Shown here: positions 39,720 to 47,413 of the stretch, piece by piece
How the letters are laid out: each line of letters starts with the position of its first letter
How positions within the stretch are numbered: position 1 is the stretch's first letter
Virus record (IMG/VR): IMGVR_UViG_3300044970_001263
Location: 1 to 57,186 of that record
Strand: one strand, 5' to 3'
DNA length: 57,186 nucleotides
From: a virus
Program-made: the position numbers and the translations under genes
The notes under the pieces: generated by a model
Told to the model about the DNA's origin: nothing
The model's database searches: none
What the model saw: the letters and a program-made list of their open reading frames with translations, nothing else

Positions 39720-40284
39720 CGTTTACCAGCGATGCCACGGCTGCGGCGTACGCTGGGTCAACGGATGGTGCGGTGTTCGTTGCTGGCTGGCTGATCTCAG
39801 CAGACCCAACGCTTCGGCGACCAGCCAAAGGCTTGATCGTCACAACGCGGTTCTTCTGCTTGCCATCGTTCTTTCCCAAGTAGACAATCAGCGAGAGGCG
39901 AACCTCACGACCAACCAACTCCTCAGTATCGCCCGAAGGAATCTTGGAGTTCAGGTCAGAGATACCATTTGCTGCGAGGAAGAACTGGCGAGCAATGCTT
40001 GCCGTGCCATCCTGCTTGAACCCCATGCGGCTTGGATCAACGTCCTTCCAGATCCAGCGGGACTCAACCTTATTGCCGTCAATGTCCTCAATCGGAGCAC
40101 CGTCAGCGAATGAAAGGATGTCAAACTTAATGGTGAAGACATCAATGATCTTCCCCTCAAAGTTTGGCTTAGCCTGCTGCTTGATCTCTAGGATCTTGGC
40201 GCGATAGTCTTCGTTTCCTGGAAGTGCCTTTCGGTCTTCCACTCCACTAAACTCGTCTGCCCCAGGAACTGAATAGTTAGCCAT
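39712..40284 (-). CDS. Probable single-stranded DNA-binding-like protein (190 aa)
   Basis: First gene of the minus-strand operon. A DUF669/SSB-type OB-fold region is suggested by YRAKILEIKQQAKPNFEGKIIDVFTIKFDILSF (residues 27-60) and EELVGREVRLSLIVYLGKNDGKQKNRVVTIKPL. The Ser/Pro/Ala tail ends VNGD, shorter than a typical acidic SSB tip. It faces the nuclease and helicase genes. The assignment is tentative. Confidence 0.55.
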   Translation of the reverse strand: MANYSVPGADEFSGVEDRKALPGNEDYRAKILEIKQQAKPNFEGKIIDVFTIKFDILSFADGAPIEDIDGNKVESRWIWKDVDPSRMGFKQDGTASIARQFFLAANGISDLNSKIPSGDTEELVGREVRLSLIVYLGKNDGKQKNRVVTIKPLAGRRSVGSAEISQPATNTAPSVDPAYAAAVASLVNGD

Positions 40285-40345
40285 TCTAACTTACCTGCCT
40301 TTCTTTTCTCTCTCTATCTATCTTACCTGTTATTCAGGTCAGCCC

Positions 40346-40374
40346 AGTATAAGGGTTAAGAAATCGGCTGTCAA
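40346..40374 (-). promoter_or_regulatory. Consensus sigma-70/sigma-A promoter
   Basis: On the minus strand TTGACA, a 17-bp spacer and TATACT, close to perfect. It drives the 39712-36509 operon and should be read by the host RNA polymerase alone. A second set (TTGTAT-N18-TATAAG) lies just upstream. Confidence 0.85.
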
Positions 40375-40455
40375 CACAACCGATAACTTATACTTATCTT
40401 AGTCTATCATATACAAGTTATAAGTACCTCCTCTCCACTTGTCCACAAACTGGTG

Positions 40456-40464
40456 TGCTATAGT
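40456..40464 (+). promoter_or_regulatory. Possible extended -10 promoter
   Basis: TGCTATAGT, 35 bases before the nuclease start codon. No good -35 box at 17 bp. Confidence 0.4.
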
Positions 40465-40498
40465 CCCCCCGTCAAACATTTTAGTTAGAGGAGGTTCT

Positions 40499-41431
40499 AT
40501 GCCAGTAATAGGGTTCATCTCATCGGATGGTACATCAGACCAGCCAGAAGGTCAAGGGCATTGCTCATTTGAGTTTGCCCTCCAACTGGCTAAGGATCGC
40601 CACGAGGCGTTCCCTTATCCGTACCCACTCCTTAAGGGGATCGTGGACGCTGTTCAGAATCGGGGCGACTACATCAGCGCGACTTCCGTGCTGCATTGTC
40701 TCCGTGCCGACTACATGAAGCGGAAGGAAGATTACTACTCCACCGTGGAGTCCATGTACCCATCCTTCCGTGGCACGCTGTTCCACGGCTTGCTTGAAAA
40801 GAATGCGCCAGACAATGCGCGCATTGAAGAGAAGGTTAAGCGAACGCATAAGGGAATTGAGATCGGCGGTACGTTTGATTCGCTGCTCTGCTTCCCTGAC
40901 GCTGACGAAAAGAAGTACATCATTCAGGACTGGAAGACGACGGACAATCTGCCGAAGTACGACAGTCCATACTCGTCGCACGTCGTTCAGGTAAACCTCT
41001 ATCGCTGGCTGCTTGGGTTCAAGCCTGAGGATGTCGTGATGGAAGTGCACTACTTCTCCATGAAGGGTCATAAGGTCTGCCGCCTCAAGGATGGCACAGG
41101 CATTGCCCGAGGTGGACGCGCTCCAGTAAACCAGCATTGGTCGGATGCGCAGGTGGAATCGTACCTAGACGACCGACTGATCAAACTCAAAGCCTCAATG
41201 GTGGCTGGCATTCCGATGCCGTACAACATGGTGGGCGAGGACGAGAAGTGGGAGTGCGAGTACTGCCCAGTCCGACAGAAGTGCGCAACGCTCGCTCGCA
41301 GCGAGGAGGAAGCCACATGGCGCAAGCGCGCAGGGCTGCCACCGACAGGTGCTGAGGGCGAAGATTCGGTAGCGTGGGTAGAACTCATCAAGGGCGTAGA
41401 GGCTCGCATCGCTAAGGCTGGTGCAAAGTGA
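40499..41431 (+). CDS. RecB/Cas4-like nuclease with Fe-S cluster motif (310 aa)
   Basis: The start MPVIGFISSDG follows GAGGAGG. Residues 58-90 (ISATSVLHCLRADYMKRKED) carry the first Cys, GTLFHGLLE the motif helix and IIQDWKTTD (about 143) the PD-(D/E)XK core. The end has WECEYCPVRQKC, giving the other three Cys of a Cas4/AddB-type 4Fe-4S cluster. Probably a 5'-3' exonuclease acting in replication-recombination. It is the first gene of the plus-strand replication operon. Confidence 0.85.
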   Translation: MPVIGFISSDGTSDQPEGQGHCSFEFALQLAKDRHEAFPYPYPLLKGIVDAVQNRGDYISATSVLHCLRADYMKRKEDYYSTVESMYPSFRGTLFHGLLEKNAPDNARIEEKVKRTHKGIEIGGTFDSLLCFPDADEKKYIIQDWKTTDNLPKYDSPYSSHVVQVNLYRWLLGFKPEDVVMEVHYFSMKGHKVCRLKDGTGIARGGRAPVNQHWSDAQVESYLDDRLIKLKASMVAGIPMPYNMVGEDEKWECEYCPVRQKCATLARSEEEATWRKRAGLPPTGAEGEDSVAWVELIKGVEARIAKAGAK

Positions 41432-42783
41432 ACGCCGTTGCTGCCGTAGGGACTACACCGCACAGCAGGGAGGCTGAGGCTTCCTTCCTTGCGTCGTGTC
41501 TCATTGACGAGAACGCCGTGGAGATCGGACTGGATCTGGACATTAAGCCAGAGGACTTCTTCGTGCCAGCGAACGCTGACATCTGGAAGGTCATGACCAG
41601 TCTGAAGAACAACCGCAAGGTTGTTGATATGATCACGGTCTCCGAAGCGTTGCGTGGGTGCGCAAGCATTGAGTTCCCCGCCAGTTTCATTGCGGAACTG
41701 AGCCGCGCCAATGCTGGGCTGTCCTACAACGCGAAGGACTACGCCCAGATCGTCCGTGATAAGGCGAGCCGACGCGCTCTGCTCAGCGCCACTCAGCAAA
41801 TCGCTGGGCTGGCGTACGACGAGAGCCGTCATGTGGATGTGATCTTTGATCAGGCTGACGCTGCCTTCCGCCGCGTCACCGCAAAGGTCGTAGACACCGC
41901 CACCGATCCTAGCCCCGCCGCCGTCATTGAGCGGATGGAGCAAACCAAGTCCACAGGAGTCCCAGTCAAGTTCCCGCGACTCAACCAGATTACTGGCGGT
42001 CTCGTCAAGGGACACCTCTGGGTCGTCGGTGGCTTCTCGTCCACAGGAAAGAGCGCATTCGCGGTCAATCTGCTGGACGATGTTGCTCGTGCTGGACAGG
42101 CTTCGGTGATGTTCTCCACGGAGATGAGCGCGGAGCAGTATATGCACCGTATGATCTCGCTGACCAGCCAGATCCCACAGCGTGTGCTGAAGAACGGCGC
42201 GATGACGCTGGAGGAAAGCCAGTCGTACAAACTGGCGACTGACTACTGGAAGTCCAAGAAGGTCATGATCTACGATAGCCTCTACACGGTCACCAAGATC
42301 CGACGCGCTGCCAAGCGCATCAAGGAACAGCAGGGTCTGGATGTCGTCTTCGTGGACTTCATCCAGAACTTGTCGGAGACTGGCGATGAGGTCAAGGACG
42401 CTCGCCTTGCCGCAATCCAACTGCAAGCGATGGCGAAGGAACTGGATGTCTGCGTCGTAGCACTCAGCCAGATCTCCAACGCTCAGGCGATGCAGCAGAA
42501 CGAGAGCGGGGCGATGGGCAACTACTACGCCTTCAAGGGCAGCGGTGCGATCAAGGATGCCGCCGATGTTGCCATTATGCTTGACCGTGACCGCGTGAAC
42601 AAGCCTGATGTCCTCTGGGTGAACATCGTCAAGAACCGCCACGACTCCATTGACCGACTCGCTGGTTGGTTTGAGTTGTCCACTGGCACGATCCGCCCGA
42701 TGACTATGGATGAGCAGATGGCGGCAGACCCAAACAGCGGTCGCCGCTCCAAGCAGAAGGAGGGCACCGATGAAGTTTCCTAA
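41428..42783 (+). CDS. dnaB: DnaB-like replicative helicase (451 aa)
   Basis: GTG start overlapping the previous stop. An N-terminal DnaB domain (residues 12-110, EAEASFLASCLIDENAVE). RecA-like ATPase with Walker A GGFSSTGKS (201-209), Walker B DVVFVDFIQNLS and the sensor/arginine region ELDVCVVALSQI. It unwinds the fork. No phage polymerase or primase is visible, so host replication proteins are probably recruited. Confidence 0.9.
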   Translation: MNAVAAVGTTPHSREAEASFLASCLIDENAVEIGLDLDIKPEDFFVPANADIWKVMTSLKNNRKVVDMITVSEALRGCASIEFPASFIAELSRANAGLSYNAKDYAQIVRDKASRRALLSATQQIAGLAYDESRHVDVIFDQADAAFRRVTAKVVDTATDPSPAAVIERMEQTKSTGVPVKFPRLNQITGGLVKGHLWVVGGFSSTGKSAFAVNLLDDVARAGQASVMFSTEMSAEQYMHRMISLTSQIPQRVLKNGAMTLEESQSYKLATDYWKSKKVMIYDSLYTVTKIRRAAKRIKEQQGLDVVFVDFIQNLSETGDEVKDARLAAIQLQAMAKELDVCVVALSQISNAQAMQQNESGAMGNYYAFKGSGAIKDAADVAIMLDRDRVNKPDVLWVNIVKNRHDSIDRLAGWFELSTGTIRPMTMDEQMAADPNSGRRSKQKEGTDEVS

Positions 42784-43015
42784 AGGCATAGAAGTAGAAA
42801 AGGTATTTGTTCCAGAGACAGGCGACTTGACCGCAGACGGCAAGCGAGCCATTGAGAACTTGATAGACAAGGACATCTTGATCACCGTTCGTGGAAAGAT
42901 TAGGTATGTCGGAAGCCGCGTAGCAACCATCCAAGCAACCGATGCGTATGACAAAGTGGATACCATCGGAGTAAGGCTGAGCGATATTGCGGGGCTGGAG
43001 TTCCCAAATGAGTAG
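42770..43015 (+). CDS. Small hypothetical protein (81 aa)
   Basis: ATG 6 bases after AAGGAGGG inside the helicase 3' end. MKFPKGIEVEKVFVPETGDLTADGKRAIENL, with beta-rich ILITVRGKIRYVGSRVATIQ. No known family. Confidence 0.65.
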   Translation: MKFPKGIEVEKVFVPETGDLTADGKRAIENLIDKDILITVRGKIRYVGSRVATIQATDAYDKVDTIGVRLSDIAGLEFPNE

Positions 43016-43394
43016 CCAAGTAACGCAGAGCGAGCAGGAACTGCTGGCTCATGTACTCCAGATGCTTGGAACAGGTCAGGCAACAACACAGAATCTTGAC
43101 GACTATGTGATTGGATACGCCGTCTTAGGGCGCATCGTAGCCATTGCACAGGGTGAGGCGGAGCGAGCGGAGCAGGAGCGCAAGGTTTCTTGGGCACGAG
43201 CATTCGCTGACGCAAAGTCCTCGCCAGAAAAGACGAGTGACAAACTTGCCGAAGTCAAGGCAGACCTCGTAGTGGAGAGCCTCCGACTCAAGGAGATCAA
43301 CGCACGGGAGCGGCTGACGAACCTTCGCAATACTTGGCAAGCGGTGGAGCAAGCCATCAACGCCATCAAGTTCTTGGGAAGGAACGGTGCGTAA
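43008..43394 (+). CDS. Coiled-coil protein (128 aa)
   Basis: Starts MSSQVTQSEQELLAHVLQ (8-bp overlap). Residues 40-120 are heptad-rich and charged (IAQGEAERAEQERKVSWARAFADAK, LKEINARERLTNLRNTWQ). Possibly a helicase or nuclease partner. Confidence 0.65.
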   Translation: MSSQVTQSEQELLAHVLQMLGTGQATTQNLDDYVIGYAVLGRIVAIAQGEAERAEQERKVSWARAFADAKSSPEKTSDKLAEVKADLVVESLRLKEINARERLTNLRNTWQAVEQAINAIKFLGRNGA

Positions 43395-43790
43395 ATGCGA
43401 GATCCATTTCGCAAGCCTCCAGTAAACGCTGGCTCCAATGTGGTGTGTGTGGACTTTGACGGAACGCTGTTTCCGTATCGTCCACTGTATGAATTAAATC
43501 CTCCACTTGCTGGCGCAGTTGAGGCTGTACGATGGATGAAGGCGCAGGGGTATAAGGTCGTGATCTTTACCTCTCGTTGCTCCACTACTTGGTGTGAGCA
43601 GTCTGGCGAAAGCCTCGCTGCCAACCTCGTGTGGGTCATTGACCGACTGATTGAGAATGGGATTCCGTATGACGACATCACGGCAGAGAAAGTCCCAGCA
43701 GAGTTTTATATTGACGACCGAGCGATTGAGTTCCGAGGAGACTGGAACGAGATAATGAACCGCCTGAAGGCAGAACGGAGGACGCATTGA
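43395..43790 (+). CDS. HAD-family phosphatase (131 aa)
   Basis: VVCVDFDGTLFPY (residues 17-29) is HAD motif I (DxDGT). VIFTSRC is motif II and EFYIDDRAIEFRGDW motif IV. This small layout is typical of phage HAD hydrolases and polynucleotide 3'-phosphatases. The substrate may be a nucleotide or a DNA/RNA 3' end. Confidence 0.85.
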   Translation: MRDPFRKPPVNAGSNVVCVDFDGTLFPYRPLYELNPPLAGAVEAVRWMKAQGYKVVIFTSRCSTTWCEQSGESLAANLVWVIDRLIENGIPYDDITAEKVPAEFYIDDRAIEFRGDWNEIMNRLKAERRTH

Positions 43791-44401
43791 AGAACATCGC
43801 CATTGCTGGCAAGTTCGCTGTCGGCAAGACTAGCGTAGCGAACATCCTAGAAGCCAACCACGGATACATCAGGATGTCCATTGCGTCGTCCCTGAAGCAG
43901 TTCGTGAACGAAATGTACGCCCGTGATGTGTACGGGTCGGACGAGAACGCGGTGCTGCAGAAGTCGGACATCGTGTTTATCAACTCGTCGGATGGTCGCA
44001 AGGCTGTGAGTGTCCGTCAGTTGCTGCAGGACATCGGCAACACAATGAAGACGATTGACCAAGACATTTGGCTTCGTGGCGTACGGCATCAGGTGCTCCT
44101 CTGGAACGACATGGGGAAGTCAGTTGTCATTGACGATGTGCGCTTCCCACGAGAAGCAGAGTACCTCAAGATGATTGGGTTTGTCAATGTTCGGCTGACT
44201 GCCAAAGAAGATACGCGGCTTGAGCGATACTTCAGGACATACGGCATCACCCCAAGCCGACAGGAACTAGACGACAAGAGCGAGACACTCGTAGATGCCA
44301 TCATGCCAGACCACGATCTGGATGGGGAGCGTTCGGCTGAGGAGTTGGCTGATGTGATTTCAGCCATCGCTCAGGAGCAGCCGAATGATTTTGTGTACTA
44401 A
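43787..44401 (+). CDS. Deoxynucleoside monophosphate kinase (204 aa)
   Basis: TTG start 5 bases after GGAGG, overlapping the HAD stop. P-loop GKFAVGKTS (residues 8-16), a DVRFPREAEYLK segment typical of the T4 gp1/dNMP kinase family, and RLTAKEDTRLERYFR for the lid. It phosphorylates dNMPs for phage DNA synthesis. Confidence 0.8.
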   Translation: MKNIAIAGKFAVGKTSVANILEANHGYIRMSIASSLKQFVNEMYARDVYGSDENAVLQKSDIVFINSSDGRKAVSVRQLLQDIGNTMKTIDQDIWLRGVRHQVLLWNDMGKSVVIDDVRFPREAEYLKMIGFVNVRLTAKEDTRLERYFRTYGITPSRQELDDKSETLVDAIMPDHDLDGERSAEELADVISAIAQEQPNDFVY

Positions 44402-44516
44402 ATGCCGAAAGAAGTTCAACGGGCTGGAAGCGCAGACCCGCAAGTTTGGCAAGAGCAAGAAGGTGCAATGTCCCTTCTGTTCGGAATGGATTGAGTATGC
44501 TAAAGCCGTACGATGA
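44385..44516 (+). CDS. Zinc-ribbon microprotein (43 aa)
   Basis: MILCTKCRKKFNG opening with CTKC and CPFC pairs 23 residues apart, basic middle (TRKFGKSKK). AGGAG lies 8 bases upstream. Overlaps both neighbours. A complete two-knuckle zinc ribbon, probably nucleic-acid binding. Confidence 0.75.
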   Translation: MILCTKCRKKFNGLEAQTRKFGKSKKVQCPFCSEWIEYAKAVR

Positions 44517-44883
44517 AGGTGAAGTCCTCCGTATTGACAGCATCGTATATTCGCTAGACGGCGACATTGACTACCTTAAGTTTCTGATTGCCGAGCAGCC
44601 GTACATCCGAAGCGCAATGCTGGCGACTAGCCCACCGACTGACCCAGAGGAATGGACTGGTCGCTACCCGACCACCATCGGCAATGCCCTGCACTGCGAC
44701 CTCATTGAGTTGGAAGCGTGGATGGAGACGCTCGCCCCTAACGACCGATACATTCTTACTGAGTGGGCGAATCGCCAGAAGGCGAAGCCCTACTTTGCAG
44801 CGGCTAAGATCCGTCGTGTCAAGCACCTGATTGGGAAGTTCCCTCAGGCTCGTCGCGGACGAAGGAGCCGAGATGAGGAATAA
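44497..44883 (+). CDS. Hypothetical regulator-like protein (128 aa)
   Basis: Starts MLKPYDEGEVLRIDSIVYSLDGDIDYL. The second half (LIELEAWMETLAPNDRYILTEWANRQKAKPYFAAAKIRRVKHLIG) has a helix-turn-helix-like rhythm reminiscent of sigma region 4 or phage ArpU-type regulators, but no firm match. Weak ribosome site. Confidence 0.55.
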   Translation: MLKPYDEGEVLRIDSIVYSLDGDIDYLKFLIAEQPYIRSAMLATSPPTDPEEWTGRYPTTIGNALHCDLIELEAWMETLAPNDRYILTEWANRQKAKPYFAAAKIRRVKHLIGKFPQARRGRRSRDEE

Positions 44884-45076
44884 CTTTTCTGGTGATGCTG
44901 CACTAAAGTTTATGTACGAGAAGTATTTGGAGGATCGTGAGAAGTCAGGCAAGAAGGTCAGTTTCCACAAATGGCTCAAGGTACGAGGCATCCTCTCTCC
45001 CGATGCGGAGCAGATGATTCGCCAGAACGAGTTCCCAATGAGCGAAGATGGATTTGAAAGTGAGGAGAAATCATAA
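44873..45076 (+). CDS. Small hypothetical protein (67 aa)
   Basis: MRNNFSGDAALKFMYEKYLEDREKSGKKVSFHKWLKVRG after GGAG with 6-base spacing. Charged helical protein. Its last base is the first base of the next ATG. Confidence 0.6.
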   Translation: MRNNFSGDAALKFMYEKYLEDREKSGKKVSFHKWLKVRGILSPDAEQMIRQNEFPMSEDGFESEEKS

Positions 45077-46170
45077 TGCCTAATAGCGGATTCTTTTGGA
45101 CGGAAGAGATCTTGAAGAAACTTCTGACCATCACAAAGGAGCAGTTCCTTAGTGAGCACCCAGAAGTCACGAAGCACGCCTATCGTCAGCGATTGGCGGA
45201 GGAGTTGAAAGGTATGAAGGACAAGGCGAAGGTAGCGGTTGTAGATGTCTCGCTGTCGCAGGTGCATCACGAGATTGCTCCTGTGACCCCAGTCAAGTAC
45301 TCGTACATTGACAAGATCGGCAAGCCGATTGAGAAGCGCGGTGAGATTGTGATCGCGGCTGGGGATTTCCAGTTCCCATTTGAAGATCCCGATGTGTTTG
45401 CTGCGTTCCTGACATTCCTCGCCACCGAGAAGCCAGACCGCATCGTGCTGACTGGCGACATCCTTGACCTGACCAGCGTCTCCGCCTTTGAGCGAGACCC
45501 GCGTCTTGGTCTCCCTGTGCAGGACGAGTTGAACCACGCCCACAAGCGGCTGGCTGAGATCCGTGCTGCTGCTGGCAAGAAGGCAAAGATCTTTTTCATC
45601 TACGGCAACCACGAAGCGCGCTTCTCCAAGTGGCTGGCTCGCAAGGCTCCCGACCTCGTTGGTCTCCACGATGCCAACGGCGTAGAGATGCTCTCGCTGG
45701 CGAATCTCTTGCGGCTTGATGCGCTGGACATTACTCCGTGCATTGACAACGCTGTCTCGTACAGCGGACCAGAACATTTGCGCTCGTACTACAAGATCAC
45801 CGAGGATCTGATTGCGACGCACGGCACTTACTCGCGCACCGCTGGTGGCGCTTCGTCCATCATTCCGATTTGTGAAGCGGCGGGCGTTTCCGTTGTTGGC
45901 GGGCACGATCATTCGCAAGGTATGGCATTCCGCACAATGGGTGGGTTCGCCGAACTTGAGGAGAAGCGAATGGTTGCGATCTCCACAGGGATGATGTGCC
46001 GACGCACCGAACTGGGCTACCTCGCCCAGCATCAGGTCGCTCGCTGGGCGGCTGGCTTTGCGGTCATTGAGTTGTGGGGTGAGGGTGCTGGTGAGTGGCA
46101 GCCTGACTTTGCTTCGTGGACTGGCACCTCGCTGGTCTGGCGCGGCAAGCGCTACGCGGGGAAGCCGTGA
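45076..46170 (+). CDS. Metallophosphoesterase (364 aa)
   Basis: Calcineurin-like motifs in order: AAGDFQFPFED (motif I with Gln in place of His), VLTGDILD (II), FIYGNHEAR (III), LIATHGTYS and GGHDHSQG (IV/V). N-terminal 75 residues are helical. Fits SbcD- or DHH-like phage phosphoesterases acting on DNA ends or nucleotides. Confidence 0.85.
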   Translation: MPNSGFFWTEEILKKLLTITKEQFLSEHPEVTKHAYRQRLAEELKGMKDKAKVAVVDVSLSQVHHEIAPVTPVKYSYIDKIGKPIEKRGEIVIAAGDFQFPFEDPDVFAAFLTFLATEKPDRIVLTGDILDLTSVSAFERDPRLGLPVQDELNHAHKRLAEIRAAAGKKAKIFFIYGNHEARFSKWLARKAPDLVGLHDANGVEMLSLANLLRLDALDITPCIDNAVSYSGPEHLRSYYKITEDLIATHGTYSRTAGGASSIIPICEAAGVSVVGGHDHSQGMAFRTMGGFAELEEKRMVAISTGMMCRRTELGYLAQHQVARWAAGFAVIELWGEGAGEWQPDFASWTGTSLVWRGKRYAGKP

Positions 46171-46727
46171 AAGCGCGAGGACGAGATAGTGGGATGCTGC
46201 GCGATCCATTTGGGCAGCCGCTTGTGAAGCAGGAGTCCAAGTCCACGGACGAGCAAAAGAAATCAAAGCGCGCACTCCTGCGCCGATCCAAAGATGCAGA
46301 GCGCGAGTTCGCTCGCTGGCTCACAGACAAGGATGGCTTTGACGAGAAGTACCGCAACCTCACATCGTCCACTGGTCGCATTGGTCAGATCACTGGTATT
46401 CAAGCGGACATCCTTTCTGTTCATTATATCGGTGAAGCGAAGAACGAGAAGTTCCCGCTGAAGTGGCTACGCTATTGGCATAAGATTGTTCAGAAGGGTG
46501 CGGAGTGGAAGAAGGATTCAATCCTTATGATCCTCCCGCCCAACCGAGGCGAAGTAGATCCGAGGCTACCAGCGCTCCATATCATTACGCCAGAGCGTCA
46601 CGCAGAACTGCTCCGCAAGGAGAAGTACTACGACGAACACGACGGCGATGCTGAAGCAAAGTTTATCCAGCCCATCAACCCTAACCCAGTTACTAAGATC
46701 GCAAAGGAGTTAAAGAATGGCAAGTAA
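46167..46727 (+). CDS. PD-(D/E)XK Holliday-junction resolvase-like nuclease (186 aa)
   Basis: GTG start with GTGA overlap. An ATG at 46194 is an alternative. SKDAEREFARWLTDKDG, SSTGRIGQITGIQADIL and VHYIGEAKNEKFPLKW match the archaeal Hjc/phage resolvase layout: E from helix 1, D from QADI, E-x-K from GEAK. It would resolve replication or recombination joints before packaging. Confidence 0.75.
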   Translation: MKARGRDSGMLRDPFGQPLVKQESKSTDEQKKSKRALLRRSKDAEREFARWLTDKDGFDEKYRNLTSSTGRIGQITGIQADILSVHYIGEAKNEKFPLKWLRYWHKIVQKGAEWKKDSILMILPPNRGEVDPRLPALHIITPERHAELLRKEKYYDEHDGDAEAKFIQPINPNPVTKIAKELKNGK

Positions 46728-46914
46728 GAAGCCAGCAAAACTAGCGGTAAAAGAGGCGCGTTCGTCTCGCCCATTCCCACTAAAACTTTGCTACAAGTGC
46801 GGCAAGACTATTGCAGCGGCAAAAGATTATCTGACCGTTCTGGTTATCAACCGAAACGATACCAGCCGTTCTAGCCGCTATCAAGATTGCCACCGCACTT
46901 GCATCAAGGTTTAG
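46717..46914 (+). CDS. Small zinc-binding protein (65 aa)
   Basis: Basic first third, then LCYKCGKT and CHRTC, a CxxC plus CHxxC set for one zinc. The last plus-strand gene of the operon. Its stop overlaps the convergent gene by 4 bp. Confidence 0.65.
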   Translation: MASKKPAKLAVKEARSSRPFPLKLCYKCGKTIAAAKDYLTVLVINRNDTSRSSRYQDCHRTCIKV

Positions 46915-47402
46915 GCTCCTCGCCCATCAAGTTGTGGGTGAGACGGCGCACCGCCGTACTCGTGGCGGCGCTTGTAGTTGTACTTGCGATGGTAAAACAA
47001 ATGCTTGCACACAAGGCTAAGTGCGCGGCTCACATCATTGCGATCCCATCCATCAATCATAATGCTGCCCTGCTCCGCTTGCGACGCTGGCAGAATCACG
47101 ACATTCCCGACAAGGAATGACTTGACATCCAACTCGTGCAGGAGCGCGGTGGCATTACGATTGAGCGGACTGATGTGCTCCCACAGAGCCTCAGGGTCGC
47201 CGTAAATATTTACGAGCACCCCCTTGCTGGGGTCTACGATCTCAGGAAGCCAGACATCGCGGTACAGAATCCCAGCATCAGGGGCGGTGATTAGCCCCTT
47301 GATTGCAGTGATCCAGTCCTTGTGCGTTGCAGTCTGCTCCTCCGAGAACCGAGCCACCTCTGGCTCACTCATTGCTCCGATATAGATTCCGTACTGACTC
47401 AT
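46911..47402 (-). CDS. Hypothetical protein (163 aa)
   Basis: The start MSQYGIYIGAMSEPEV follows AAAGGAGGAGAG. Alpha/beta protein (GVLVNIYGDPEALWEHISPLNRNATALLHELDVKSFLVGNVVILP). Downstream of the VWA gene, so part of the MoxR-VWA operon. No family known to me. Confidence 0.65.
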   Translation of the reverse strand: MSQYGIYIGAMSEPEVARFSEEQTATHKDWITAIKGLITAPDAGILYRDVWLPEIVDPSKGVLVNIYGDPEALWEHISPLNRNATALLHELDVKSFLVGNVVILPASQAEQGSIMIDGWDRNDVSRALSLVCKHLFYHRKYNYKRRHEYGGAPSHPQLDGRGA

Positions 47403-47413
47403 CTCTCCTCCTT

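Noticed and set aside
41068-43215. 715-codon frame antisense to the nuclease and helicase
   Set aside because: No ribosome site and composition mirroring the sense genes, which have clear catalytic motifs.
44554-46275. 573-codon frame antisense to the phosphoesterase region
   Set aside because: The sense strand has metallophosphoesterase motifs; the antisense frame has none.
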